Origin: Augochlora pura
Lineage: Eukaryota; Arthropoda; Insecta; Hymenoptera; Halictidae
Assembly: GCF_028453695.1 (NCBI RefSeq)
Contig: NC_135779.1
Span: forward strand, 4,526,001 to 4,590,000
Length of the DNA: 64,000 nucleotides
Reading direction: 5' to 3'
Part shown: piece after piece, positions 25,190-37,890 of the stretch
How positions within the stretch are numbered: the first letter of the stretch is position 1
Layout: every line of letters begins with the position of its first letter
The notes under the pieces: generated by a model
What the model was told of the DNA's origin: nothing
Databases searched by the model: none
The model's input: only the letters and a program-made list of their open reading frames with translations
Program-made: the position numbers and the translations under genes

Positions 25190-25980
25190 TCTAGATGGAC
25201 TGTAAGTAACTATCTTACTTTATATCACGTATATTGTTTTAGAAGTATTTTATTTTATAACTATGTTATTTTAGAAGTATTTCATTTCATAACTATATTA
25301 CTTTATATTACAAATTGTAAACAGTTTTGTAACTATATTATTTTATGCTACAGGAATTTAACATTTGTACCTTTCTTACTATATTATTTTATATTACAAA
25401 TTATACACATTACATTGTAACCAAATCATTTTATATTATAGGAATTTATCATTTATATTTTTCTTTCACCATAGCTGTTAATTTACTTGATCTTTATTGC
25501 TTTTATTTTTATATAAAATTAGAATATATTACTGTATTACATATATGTATTTAACCTTTAAAGTAGAATTATTATATTATGTTGAAAGTTAATTCTGCTT
25601 ACAACGTAAATTAATTTTGACTAATTTTAACCCAAATTAATTTTATACGACCTAACCTAAATTATTTTAATATATTTTAATAATCTAAATTAATTTATTA
25701 TACGATCGCAAAAGGTTAAGGTAGTTGCAGATGGTTATAAAATAATAAATATTTCTAGTTAAATCTCATTACTGTGACTTATAAAATAACACTTTGCAAA
25801 TAAAGAACAGAAATCGAGGAAAATTTCATTTTCGAATAATTTCTGAATAAAGAACATAAAACCATTCCTAAAAACATTCTTAATTGCTTAATATTACACC
25901 CGACCAATTTTCGCATAAATAAAATCCACATTTTATCATTTTAACAATTTCTATAAAAATCTTGCGACAATCAATGTCTG
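25190..25980. other. No gene seen; AT-rich
   Basis: Repeated ACTATATTATTTTATATTACA segments between 25220 and 25450 form a loose tandem repeat. Nothing else was recognised. Confidence 0.6.
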
Positions 25981-26003
25981 TCATTGTGCCGCGCTTATTC
26001 CAG

Positions 26004-26172
26004 GCGCCGAGTGCATCGATCGGCGATGTTGGCTCGTCAGCCCGATAACTTCGGGCATTTCGAAACGTCGACGACGACGACGACGACGAAACCGTCGAAG
26101 GCCAAGAGAGGTGGCTCTTACCACGGTGTGTTGGACAGCAGCGGGTGGAGTACCCCCGATGCATATCAATAA
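26004..26172 (+). CDS. Candidate terminal exon, unidentified protein (very tentative)
   Basis: An acceptor-like CGCTTATTCCAG ends at 26003. One base plus 55 codons follow, ending at TAA (26170-26172). The reading includes QPDNFGHFE, a Thr run coded by (ACG)n, SKAKRGGSYHG and WSTPDAYQ. The last part has a composition typical of a real protein tail, but I recognise no family. Its reading phase differs from the candidate at 24706, so they would not be simple alternatives for one donor. Confidence 0.25.
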
Positions 26173-29100
26173 CCGAAGAAGAAACGACACTGAAGTAAAC
26201 GAGGCACCGGTACGTCGTGACTTCGCAATCGTATCGCGTCACGAACTTCGACTTCTCTCCGGCGAATGAATAATCCGGCGGGATAAGGATCTCCACGGAA
26301 GCGTAAATTATGTATCCCAGCATCGAGACACGCAGGCCTTACACGATACCCGGGCACTACATCCTGATCGATCGATAAACGCAATCCCTTTGTTAATGCC
26401 CAAGAATTAAATCTTCCTGGGGCCACGGAGGGATATTCGCCTGCAAGGAGAACCGCGCGCGGAATCTGATGTTTCGGTGGCGCGAGAGAGAGAGACGGGA
26501 CGATGGAAAAATCTTGACAAAATGGCGCGTTCGATTTTTAGAAAATAAAAGTCAATTCGACGGATATATTATGTATAGATAAATATGTGAAATAGGTCAA
26601 AGATACGAGATATAAATATACGAAATATAAATGTATCTTGTATATATGTAATTTATATTATATATATTTATTAATAAATTATATAAAATGGAAATTAATT
26701 CCATTGAAGCGAAAATTATGTAGAAAATTTTGGAAGTTGAAAAAAAAGCTTCCAACAATTTTCTATTTTAAGAGAATGTTTTCTACGAAACTTTTACATA
26801 TATTCTGTAATTATTGAACTATATAGATTGAAACTTCTGCAACATTTAAGAACATTTACTGAATTTTAATGATATTAAGTAACTAGATTTGGCAGCTAAT
26901 AAGAAATCATTTACAACAAAAACCCTCAATAAATACAATAAATAATAGAATAAATAGAATAAATAGAACAAATACAACAAATACCCCCCAAAAGCGTAAC
27001 TTTACACCATCGTGATTAACATTTGCATTCACCGATGGCAAAGTGGATTATCGGCCGTCTGTTATCAATGCAGATTTTATGCCGGCGAAAAGCGACGCTT
27101 CGAACGCGGGATCGACGAGGTAAAATACCGCGCGGCGCTGATCGGCCGAGGAGAGCGCACCGGGCTCCGAGATGGATGCCGATAAACAGAGAAATCCTGC
27201 TCATAACTAAAACATAGAGCGTTCGCGCGCCGTCGAAATAATAAATTTTTCACATCGGGATTTTATGGTTACGGGGGCCCCCGTATCTCCGGCGCATACG
27301 TACGCGCGTGAACGAGAGCAATTCGAAAGATTCTGATGGTAATCGAGTTTTCATATTTATGGATTTATGGTAACGAGCTGGCCGTATATCGCGGCTGACC
27401 GTTCCGCGAAAGAAGTCGAAGAACTTGCGCATCCGTTAACTGCGTTTTTCGATCTTCGATTGCCGTGGCCGTGTCTTCGCTTTAATTGAACCGCTTGCCG
27501 AGACAATATAATCTCTGATCCGTGTGGCTCGTTCGACGGTTCTTTATCGTCGCGTTTCTCAATTTCTTTCTACGATTAAGAGAAATGATTTAACGATTTT
27601 GTAAAACGAGGCGCGGAATCGTTCGAACGAAATTACGTCGAACCAATGTTCAATGTTGAAAAATATGACTGAGCAATTTGTTTTTATATAAGAGATAGAG
27701 TGAGAATTTATTAACATAGCCTAATTTGTTATACGTCGTTTCTAGTAACGTTTGTTATCATTTTTACAAGAATGATACGGCGGATTTTTGAGCAAAATAC
27801 AAAATGCATTAATTGCGACATTTTTCTCTTCTATTAATTATTTTATCGAGGTAGAAACAACGCGACAGTATTCTTCGATTACTTAAATATTCTTATTGTT
27901 TCGCAATATTATTTTTCAGAAATGTATAAAATTTACAGTCCAATTATCAATGTCTATATACACTAATTTCGCTATGATCACGCAGCGTTTACAACAATAA
28001 AATCGAAAACGCGAGACCAGAATAATTACAAAAAATATATAATAATTACTATCAGACAGAATAATTACTAATAGATAAAATGACTACTAACAGATAGAAC
28101 AATTACTAAATTTTTCAGCGAAGCTTGAAACAGTCCCGAAGACCGTTTCAATTAAATTATACCTCCGTAAATAATTGATTAATTTCCGCGGAAAGTTCGG
28201 AACAAACTCCTGTCTCTCGTCGTTCAACCCGTTCGCCAGGCCGATTAGATTAAAAGCGAGGTATTTCAGGAGAATGACGGCCGTCTCCCAGCTTCTCTGA
28301 ATCGATCGAAAGGATTCCGTTTACTATTCCCAGCGAGACAGTAGCGAACACGCGATACCGTACACCGAGGCAGACGTGGTTTAACCCCGGAGACCAATCT
28401 CGTCGCACCTTCTAATCTCGCTGGCGGCACACGGTCCTCCTCGTCGTCGTCGTCGTCGTCACATCTCCTTCCTAATTCCAGCCGGGTAAATTCCGAGCGA
28501 GGAACGCTGACGGAATCGGCGTCGCGCGGCTCGATTAAAACGAGAGTGCAGCCTCCGTGCGCGTTGTCGTGCGGACCCCGTGAGCCCCCCTGACGGCACA
28601 CGTGGCGGCCCCGTGGCTAGTAATAGCTTCGAGGCGCTCTGAACATCCGTTAGATCAATTATAAATTGATTTGCAGATTTATCGATTATGAGTGATTAAT
28701 TTAGATATTTTCAATTAATTTTTCAAGGTGATAGACATGTGATAATAAATGATACAGTGTGAGGATGTATCTATGATAAAATATGACATATTAAGATTTG
28801 CACATATGAAAATATAAATCTCATATATAAATAATATCTCTACAACGGCGAATTTAAAATGGGCCCTACGGGGCCTTATAAAACACAACAACGATTACCG
28901 ACGGCTACTCGTCAGCGGCGATATTCGAAACAATTCTACACGTCGCAAAGTTCAATTGTTCGCGGACTCGTAATAAAAAACGGACAAATACCCATCGCTG
29001 GCATTGGGCCCCTGCCTCCTACTTCCATTCACGAGAGGGGCCCGCGAGAGACAAGCTTACGCAGTCACGCACGCACGCACGCACGCACGCACGCCTCGTG

Positions 29101-32100
29101 AGAACAGCGCTCGTGCGTTCTCTCGATTCTATTGGCGCCACGCCGCAAAACTTGCCGAGTGTGCGAGAAGACGCTTGGGGCCCGGTCTCGGACAGGGGCC
29201 CGGCAACAGGGGGGAGAGAGGAGAGGTGGGGGGGACGGCGGCAGAAGGAACGCGACAAATTTCCGTACTGCTCGTCGCCGTATGCCATTGTCCAAGGATA
29301 CTCTCTGACTGAGCCGGTAGAACTGAATGCATGGGAATAAGGGAAAATCGACTCCGTCGATCGAACCGGCTGAAACTGTAAATCCCATAGAACTATGTCG
29401 ACGTATCGGTACAGCCACTTCCAAAAGACGTAACACAATTCTTCGATTCTTTGAACTCTTGCAACGAATCTCTTTCTTATTAATATTGTGAAACAATTGT
29501 CGTACTTTAATGTGTTTAGTTGATGGGATTTTTAATAATGATTAATTAGCTTGAATGCTTTTATTTCGACAATATTTAAGCATTCGAATTTGTGGGAGAA
29601 AAGAGTAAATTAATAGAACAAATATACAAAATAAAAATGTTAGAAATTCACACACTATTGTATTTATCACAGAATAATTTATATTAAAATATATAAAACT
29701 CTATATTTAAATATATAATACTCTACTCGTTCCTATTAGAGTCAGGCTTGCTCAGAAACTCAACCGACCCACGATTTAACAATAAACGCGTGCAAAGGGT
29801 CAAATTAGAACGCGAACGCGTCTCGATTTTTATCAACCGATCGCCACGAAATGTCGCAGGCATAGTTCTCGCGCCGCCAAAAATCAGTTAAATAAAGGGC
29901 AGCCGAGGACCACCGCAGCGTGCGAATCGCACAATAGAATCGCGTGCGGCCCGATCGGGGTTGAGCCGCGACGAGAAGGAGCGGCGCGGAATATGGTGTA
30001 CAAATGGCGCGTCGAATCAGCGTGGACCGGCATCGAACGGTTAGATTACGCGTTCGCTTAAAGGATGAGTGTCGGCGGATCGTCGATCGGCGCCGATAAA
30101 GCCGATCCCCGATATGCCCCGATAAGGGGACCGCGGCGCGGCATAGCGGGGCTTTTCTGCTCCGGCGATCGGTTTCCCGGATCGCGCGCGATCGCGTCTG
30201 ACACGTCTAACGAATGCGGCATTAGCCCGGGGATTATTGATAAGTTCAACGGCAGCTGATATACTGTAATCCCGGCACGAATTTATGCCCCCGGTAACTG
30301 GATAGCTCGTGCAACAGAGCGGGGTACCAAGCCCGCTCGCCAAAGAAACGTTTGTAAAACACGCACCGAGGACGAGTTCCTCCGTTGCGTCGCTGAGCGC
30401 GCGCTCTCGCGACGCGTTCTACGCCGCTGGAAATCGAGATACGCGCGCGCGCGCGCGCGGTTTCGGCTCGGTGATCAACGCGGCGAAGATCGATTTATCG
30501 CCGCGGCGCTTCGAGACGCCGTCGTTACTATGGGGGCCGTGGCAACGGCGACGCCGTGACACCTTTTTCACCGATTCCGTGTTCAGGCTTATAATTGCTA
30601 ATATTAAGCTAGTGCTATTAGGCTACTAGCTAATACTGCCGTAATAAAAGTTAACAAAGTATAACAGTACCAACTATATTTTATATTTATTTATAAGTAA
30701 TTTATTACGTCAAGTTATATGCACCCTTATATGCAATTCGTAAAAGTCATCTTAGATTTTTCTACCGTCATACTAAATTTTTAATTGACCATTTGGTTAA
30801 CACTAAACCTAGGTTTAGATGTGACCTATGACATGAGACCTATGACTATTCCCTTTGTTATTATCAATTTGTCACCATTATAAATAACTCTTTCTTAAGA
30901 AATAATTGTATCGAATATCCAAGCATGTACTACAATCAAAAAGGCGAAAAGTTTCAATAAATCCAGCCATTTCATCATCACGAAGCAATATAAATTAGCA
31001 ATATAATAATTTTAGATCTCGCTAAATTTATGGTTAACAAAAACCTCGTAAGGTCTAACCCATCCAATCTGCACCGCGATGCACCCGAAAGTGCAACGAG
31101 ACCCGGGTCGCCCCGTATGGAGGTCACCGGTCGTTCCCGGCGCGAGGTTCGCGCGACACCGAGGCGGGACGTCGTTGAAAAAGGGGGAAGAATCGCAGAC
31201 GAGGGGGGGAGAGAGAGAGGCGATCGAGGAGGAACAATTCAAGCAGGTGCTCGCGATTCCCATGGCCCCGGCAGACGATTACAGCCGATTACCGCCTACA
31301 CGTATAGAAACGACGACGCCCGCGTCCGTCGATCGATCACGTAAGCGGCCGGCCCGCGTCCCGCATACCAACCGGCATTATTTATTTATATTGACCAGCT
31401 GGTCAATTCGTTCACACGTGATGGAATTGCCCGCGCGAGGATTGAATGCTTGACCAGGAGCGAGGGGCCCCCGGGGGGCTTCTCAACCGCCACGTTAGTG
31501 TCGGTTACCCCTTTCCCGATCGCATGTCTCTCCGACTATTACTATTTTAACGTCTACGCGCCGTCCATGCCGGGCCCGACCACGGCCCGGCCCGGCCCGG
31601 ACTCGCGGCCATTCAGCTCGCGACCGCGCGATAGACGGATGCAGCGCGGCTACTTTACATCCATCGAAACGCGCGCGCGTCCGCGCGCACGAATGGATTC
31701 CGGGTGTGTATACGAGCACTGTCGAACACGACCGGAAAACCACTGTGTGTTTAATAGCCGGTACACCGATCGACACGTGTGCTAGCAACTGTTTCGAACC
31801 GGTGACACGGTTCCCGAAGACGAATTAGGGATGGAGGAGACTCGTGGCTCGTCGCTCAAATCTCTCTCGATGGTTTCGAAGGCGCGAAGGTGGAAGACGT
31901 TACCCTTTCTCTTTGGGTGATAGCGATGACTTTTACGGTTGTAGGTGATAAATAAATTAATTGAGCTTTTTATGTAGCATTTACGTATTTGTTATAATTT
32001 TTTATGGTACGTTCCTGTGCATATGAATATGTATATATATTTCATACAAGAATTCTATAAAATATTTCACGCAAGAAGTCTCTTGAAATTTACTGGAATA

Positions 32101-32180
32101 TTAAAACCTCTACATTTACCTTCATCAGCAATTTTAGTAAAATCGATCTTGTCAATCGACGCCATAGATCACAGCAGGCC
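26173..32180. other. No gene seen; alternating AT-rich and CpG-rich DNA
   Basis: CpG-rich patches lie at 26180-26480, 27000-27440, 28200-28620, 28900-29400, 29800-30560 and 31030-31900. Microsatellites: (CGT)n at 28439-28460, (ACGC)n at 29066-29094 and (GC)n at about 30447-30460. A lone TTAA-family end (GTGCAAAGGGTC) is near 29791. Confidence 0.5.
29066..29094. repeat. (ACGC)n microsatellite
   Basis: About seven units. Confidence 0.95.
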
Positions 32181-32204
32181 CGACTCCACTTAGAGGGAAA
32201 TCAT

Positions 32205-32455
32205 CCAATTTACCTTAACCTAGAACAGAAGTTACCTAATTTACCTTTGCTTAGAACAAGTCATCTAAGTTACTTAGAGAAAAGTCTTCCAATTTACCAT
32301 CACTTAGTACAGGAAACCCAACTTACCTTAACTTAGAACTAGTCACCCAATTTACCTTCACTTAGCACAGGAAACCCAACTTACCTTATCTTAGAACTAG
32401 TCACCCAATTTACCTTCACTTGGCACAGGTAACCCAATTTCCGTGATTTAGCAAA
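32205..32455. repeat. Minisatellite, 58-bp unit made of two related halves
   Basis: AGGAAACCCAACTTACC recurs at 32311 and 32369, with a variant at 32427: an exact 58-base period. Each unit holds two similar halves (CACCCAATTTACCTTC and AACCCAACTTACCTTA). Confidence 0.9.
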
Positions 32456-32592
32456 AGTCTGAAAATTCTCAAGGCACAAGAACCGTCGACGGAGCCACGG
32501 GCCCCAGCGGCTAGTAATAGAATCGCCTTCGCCGGGTCCTCGGATCCCGGGGACGGACGCTGGCGCTGGAATTCTTGCCGTCTCTTTCAAAG

Positions 32593-32811
32593 CGGGGACC
32601 CCTCGCGCCAGCCCCTTCGGCCGGCAGCACCCCCTCCGCCGGGGATAGTCCCACGGACAATTACTTGGCCAGAGGCACGGGGGCTCTCTACTCTGAGAGC
32701 ACGGCGACAGGGATTCCCCGGGCTCTCGCGATCGTCGCCTTGATTCACTGGAGCATTGTCTCCGGACGATACGCATACAATGGCTCAAAGCGATCTGAAT
32801 CTAATCTATGA
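32593..32811 (+). CDS. Candidate terminal exon with hydrophobic C-terminal segment (very tentative)
   Basis: An acceptor-like CTCTTTCAAAG precedes 32593. The frame is open for 72 codons to a TGA at 32809-32811, and in fact back to 32521. It has a Pro/Ser/Ala-rich start, then DNYLARGTGALYSESTATG and a hydrophobic ALAIVALIHWSIV followed by 14 more polar residues. That layout could fit a membrane or GPI-anchor tail, but the polar end argues against a GPI signal. No family is recognised, and the opposite strand is also open. Confidence 0.22.
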   Translation, partial: RGPLAPAPSAGSTPSAGDSPTDNYLARGTGALYSESTATGIPRALAIVALIHWSIVSGRYAYNGSKRSESNL

Positions 32812-34171
32812 CTTATGGCCGCGGCGCTCGCCTCCTGAATGAACAATGTGCCGCGGCGCGCGCCTTTTTCCTTTTCGTCCCTTCTTCTTCGATCAGAAGG
32901 GGGGCCTTCACCGCCTTCGCCGCCTTCACCGCCTTCGCCGCAGCCGCGCTTCCTTTCGTCCGAGGGATTCCAGCACGGGGTCCGCCGGACATCGTTCTTC
33001 CGGTCGTGCGTGCGCCGCCACCGGGAACTTCATTACCGATTCCGCTCAGCTTCCCCCGATAGAGTTAACGATGGTGCTTATGCTAATACGACCGCGTCGC
33101 ATCTTCGATTTCATCGGATCCAGCTTCCTCGTACGATCCCGGGGACAGTTCGTCCGCCGGCGAACGCTTCCTCCGAATCAGGATTGGCTAACGGCGAGCT
33201 AGGTTAGTCGCGTTTTGTATGGTATGCTTCAAAGGAACCTTTGGAGTCTGGTCTTCGAGAAACTTTTGTTTAGAAGGGTTGAGGTTCGTCGAGTTTTAAA
33301 GGAATCGAAGATGAAGTACATAGTTGGTGGGTTACAGTGTTCGGATAATAGGATAGCGCACAGTAGTGGAAGAAATTCTGCTTTTATTCTACGTTTTATA
33401 TACTTGTTAAACAGTATTAATATCTATTCGATCCTTTGCAACGATTTCAGAAACCCAACCTAACATCGTTTCAACTTTCAACCTCTATTTTAGCATTGAA
33501 ACTTCGACTAATTAAATTCTACTCCACCTGGTAAATTAACTTTACCCATTTATTAAAACGCTGCTATTTTATTTAATAAGATCGCTCTCCGAACTCCACT
33601 TATAACAAAATTCGTCTCGTTACGAACGAAACCGTCTCTCGAAGCCAAATACTCGCCGCAACTCCGTGGAAGCGAAGCTCGTCCACGATTGATAGCAAAC
33701 GCGCGATCGCTTCTTAAAGTATTGCGGACACGCAACAATATCCAGACGGAAGTCGCATGGCGAAAGGGACAAGTAAGTTTTCGGTGGCGGCGGCATACAT
33801 TTGTTCCGCCATTTTCTCCAAGTGCATTCGAATACTAATTTAACGAGCAACAGAATATATGGTTGGTTTGGAACGATGTTCCAACCGTTGCGTGTACGGA
33901 TTAACGAAAACGGGAACAATACCGACGCAATATAAATTCGCACCGGGTTTTCGGTTTTATAATACCGTAATATATAAAACTCGGGATACACTTCGGAAGT
34001 CGAAGATCGTAAGTCTTCGCTCATATTAAAGGAAGCTTGCGACGGGACGTGCTTCGGATACTTGAGATTTCGGGGGTCTCGATATTACGGGTCGCGAGAT
34101 GCTTCGGGATCGCGACGGTAGCCGAAGTATCTGCGTGCATGTATGCCTTCAATTTTGATAAGAATGTTTCC
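32812..34171. other. No gene seen
   Basis: A CpG-rich patch runs to about 33200 and includes a CACCGCCTTCGCCGCCTT hexamer-type repeat at 32903-32945. The remainder to 34171 is mixed-composition intergenic DNA. Confidence 0.5.
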
Positions 34172-34175
34172 TTAA

Positions 34176-34416
34176 CCCTTTAGCGACCGGTCATTCGACA
34201 GTAAACATTTTTATAGTTTTATAACATTAGCGATAAGTAATATTTATTTGAGCTATTCGATTTGCTTTATTCGTCGCGGAGGGTATCTAATATTTCAAAA
34301 ATTATTTAGCAGTACTTGAATAATAGATAGAAAATTATTGTTTACCGTGACAACTAATCCACAGACTATAGATTGTAGTAAAAATACCATTGTATAAATT
34401 ACCGGTTACTAAAGTG
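34176..34416. mobile_element. piggyBac-like MITE with TTAA target duplication
   Basis: TTAA at 34172-34175 is followed by CCCTTTAGCGACCGGT. The right end ACCGGTTACTAAAGTG is followed by TTAA at 34417-34420. The terminal inverted repeats are about 16 bases with a few mismatches, and the element is 241 bp with no coding capacity. TTAA targets and CCC-type ends are typical of the piggyBac superfamily. Confidence 0.75.
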
Positions 34417-34500
34417 TTAATATTTCATATTTATATGTCGAGCTTTGCGGTTCGAAATATTCTACGCTTATCAAGCTTCGTAGCTAAGAATCCGCATTTA

Positions 34501-34640
34501 TACAGTGTGTCCAAGAAAATATCTAACAATCATGAAATGGGTAGTCATCTGAGATCATTTGAAGTAATTTTCTTGTTCTGTAAAATTTTTCTCGGAGGCA
34601 TTGTTAACGAGTTATTAACAAAAAATAAAGGCGAAGTCGG
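34501..34640 (+). repeat. Dispersed ACAGxGTGTCC-type repeat, copy A
   Basis: It shares ACAGTGTGTCC at the start, CAGATCATTT-type sequence and GAGTTATTAAC with copy B at 40088-40215, in the same order and spacing. From memory this resembles a common repeat in hymenopteran genomes; that identification was not checked. Confidence 0.65.
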
Positions 34641-34739
34641 TCGTCACGAAGCGGCTGACAGAAGACGATCGACGAAACCATCTTCAAAGTCATCGAAAAC
34701 ATACTAATTCCAAAGCACTCAACCGTCTCCCAATACCCG

Positions 34740-35099
34740 GCAAACACTGTCGGCTGCCATGGCAACTAGTCCAATTGCCAATCGAAGATCAAGCTCCCCG
34801 GAAACTCCGTTACCAACTAACCCATTCACGCGCGTCTCGACGCGACCGCTATCCTCGTAAGCCGGCGGAGCAGCGCGCACGCAGGCCACGGTCGGCTGTC
34901 CGCGGAGGATTGACGATCAGGATCACGGGCACGGTTACAAGACAGCAGGTACACCGTCCGCGCAGCGAAAGACGAGCAGGACATCGATATACGTCCGGGT
35001 GGATTCAAGGAATTGCATAATGGCGGTTATAGAGAACCGGCGACCTCGTCGCTTAAAGAAGATACTCGTCCGCGGCGATCCTTATCTAAGTAGGAAGTC
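34740..35099. other. CpG-rich stretch, no gene seen
   Basis: No motif or splice-bounded exon was recognised. Confidence 0.5.
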
Positions 35100-35636
35100 A
35101 TCCGGAGCCTCTCTTCCCCTCCGCTTTTCTATCTTTTTCTATGCAACTTTCTGTCCCTTTTCCTCGGTTGACCCTTTTCCCATTTCACGACTGTTTTCTC
35201 TTTGTACGTACTTTACAATCTTACTATTTTTCTTTTGCTGTTTATGCATTTTTCTCTTTGTCTTTGTTTCTGTATCTTTCTTTCTCGCGATATTTTGTTC
35301 TTTCTTTATTTTTTTATTTTCTACTTTTTCTGTTCCTTGTATTTTTCTCTATATTTTGTTCTTTCTCTACTTTTCTCCTTCTCTATTTTCCTATATTTTC
35401 TGCTTTTCCTATTTTTCTCTTTCATTGTATTTTTCTCTTCTTCCACATTTACCTCTTTTTCCATTTTTCCACGCCTATTTATTTTTCTATTTTTCCACGC
35501 CTATTTACTTTTCCATATTTTTCTCTTTTTCTCTTCCTTCATATTATTCTCTTGCCTCTTATTTTTCTCTTTCTCCATGTCTGTCTCTTTTCTCTCCATT
35601 TCTCTCTCTTTTCTACTATTTTTATCTCTGTCTGCC

Positions 35637-35672
<36 letters not shown>
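35100..35672. repeat. Long pyrimidine-rich low-complexity tract ending in (CT)n
   Basis: About 570 bases of TTTTTCTCTTT, TATTTTTCTCT and related units, closing with (CT)n at about 35641-35672. It keeps three plus-strand frames open for 190-230 codons, purely because TTT/CTC/TAT units lack stops. Confidence 0.9.
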
Positions 35673-35680
<8 letters not shown>

Positions 35681-37607
35681 CCGCGTAAGCTGCGCGTGCT
35701 TAGGTAATACCCCTCCGGCCACGCTAAACGCATATTGTCGTGCCGTTGACTTCTTCCAGCGGCGGCGTTAGCGGTCTGCCCAGCCCGACGGAAGCCTAAC
35801 TACAGGCTCCACGGGAAACTGGTACGCTCTGCCCTTCCGCTCTCTTGGCCGGTGTCAACGCGGTTTCACCGCGCCGCGGCTGATAACTGACGCGAAAATG
35901 ACGTCCGTTTATACACGGTGCCGAGCGGCTGCGAACCGCCTAATTAGACCCGCTTTTCGATACGCATCCTCCGGGAACAGGATCTACGGCGTTAACCCCT
36001 CCGTCAACCGGTCTACGTGGATACCAATCCAATTAGAAACAGTTTTCATCTTCTCTATCGGCGAAGCAAACGATTTCTCCAAATTACACGTCGCGTGGTC
36101 GCTCGCGGGACCTTCAACAATTTGTTCTTTGATCGACGTCATTTATTTCTTATTTTTCGGCAGTTTTAATCCTCAAAATTAAATGAAATAATTTTAAGCT
36201 CGTTAAATTCAATTAAATTAGGAAATTTTTAAATCAATTTTTACAAAACTGAACACTTTAAAAATATATGTTTAGAGAAGATCGAGTACTTTAGTTCATT
36301 ATTAGTTTAATATTAGTACAATTACTATTACTACAGCAATAGAACTATATAATCTATATTACCATAACATTATTAAAATTACCATAACTACAATTCACAA
36401 AATTACAAATGATCCCACACACGATCTGTCTTACCATTGCCAAAATTATGACACTTGTGAATCACTATCAAAGCATTTGCAATCGTTCATCAACCGTCCA
36501 ATTCGTATCGGGTTCCGCATATATTTCTTTTCCCCTCGCATAAACGAATCACGCATCGGAAAATAACGTTCCGCGACGTAAATCGCAGCGGGAGGGCACC
36601 GCTGCCGGTCTTGCGGCTCGTTGGGGTTGCGGAGACGGAAAAACGGAAGAGAGACACAGAGCCGGGAAAAGAGAGAGAGAGAGAAGAAGAGACGCGTACC
36701 GCAACAAACTGCGAAATATAATAGGTCTGAGTTACGACCGCGACTGTGTGGTCCTGGTTTGACCCCGGGTTGCGCAGACTAGTTAGCTCGGAGGACTGCC
36801 GTCTGGATAACGCACGCAACGGGAACGAAGGGAAGCGGTAACTGGCTCTGGACGTCTATCCGCGCACGCTCGCGGCTCGCTTGCGCTTTGTCGTTAATCC
36901 ATGGGCCCCGGTTCCTGGATCCGTTTTGGTCCAACGGTGCAGGAAAAATTATCTCGTTGCCTGGGTCTCTGGTCATTGGCTTGCTAAATATAAAAATGTT
37001 ATTTTTTTTATTGCAGTTATTATTTATCGATTAATATACTGATCTATTCGAATGCTAATGAATTAAAAAATTCAATGATACAGTAAGTCTATTTGTTATA
37101 TATTTTTGAAACCATTTTGACAAAACTGCTATCGGTCTTCTTACATGGAAATAAATAATCGTTTAACATACAGAAAGGTTCTTTATTAATTAGAGGGAAA
37201 ATGTTTTATTTATTGCTTTTTATTTATTACTATTTATTTATCTAAAAAATATGCTCGACAATTGATATTTGATACTAGCTAAACTGTTAAAAAATTGAAA
37301 TTTAAGTGGAACCAAAATGATGTCAGTCTTAAATTAATGCTAAATATATCAATAATAAAACTATTACTCTTATCTTTAAATAATGTTATAATTTCACCAA
37401 AGACTCTCCCTTAAAACAGTATTTTATAAAAATATATTTATAAAAAGAAAAAAAGAAAAATTTTATTTAAAAAGACATAAAGAAAAGAATCTATGCAAAA
37501 TTAATTTTCTTTGGATTTAAAATTAAATTCTCTAAAATTAACCAAAGAACGTGATAAATCGATTTAAAAGGTCAATAGCTCGCGTTTTCCATTTTTTAGG
37601 CAATATG
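35673..37607. other. No gene seen
   Basis: CpG-rich patches lie at 35680-36130 and 36480-36980 (with a short GA run near 36668-36685). AT-rich DNA fills the rest. Confidence 0.5.
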
Positions 37608-37890
37608 TACCCTTATTACGGACTGTTTCTCCTAACAGCACCCAACCGATCCAGGTTAGTCGCATGCAGAACCCACGTTTGCAACATGGTAACAGCGGCT
37701 AATGGTGTTTTTACGTTTCGTTTGTGGCAGCTGGTTGATTTAGCCATTCCTTCTTGCAGCGTACAGGTGTTTAGGTCATTCCTTATTTCTTCATTCCTGA
37801 TGTACCACGGTGCTTTTGCAATAGCGCATAGGATAATAGATTGCGGCGACTTAGGATTGGTCATATGTCTCGTCGCCGCTTCCTTATGGT
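37608..37890 (-). pseudogene. Fragment of a jockey-like non-LTR retrotransposon, end of the reverse-transcriptase ORF
   Basis: The minus strand reads SIILCAIAKAPWYIRNEEIRNDL, matching the stretch near the end of jockey-clade ORF2 proteins (QSKILR.I..APWYV.N..I..DL). It then continues with a few charged residues, a hydrophobic heptad-like segment and RLGAVRRNSP before a stop, comparable with the family ending RRLKR..P.DL. Only about 90 residues remain, there is no reverse-transcriptase core or endonuclease around it, and no poly(A) tail was identified. It is a dead fragment. Confidence 0.7.

Noticed and set aside
30797..30820. TTAACACTAAACCTAGG as another TTAA-type element end (similar to TAGGTTTAGTGTTAAA near 5190)
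   Set aside because: No matching opposite end was found at either site, so an element could not be delimited.
34999..35707. Plus-strand open frames of 190-230 codons rich in Phe, Leu and Ser, looking like a membrane protein
   Set aside because: They are a by-product of TTTCTC-type low-complexity repeat open in all three frames.
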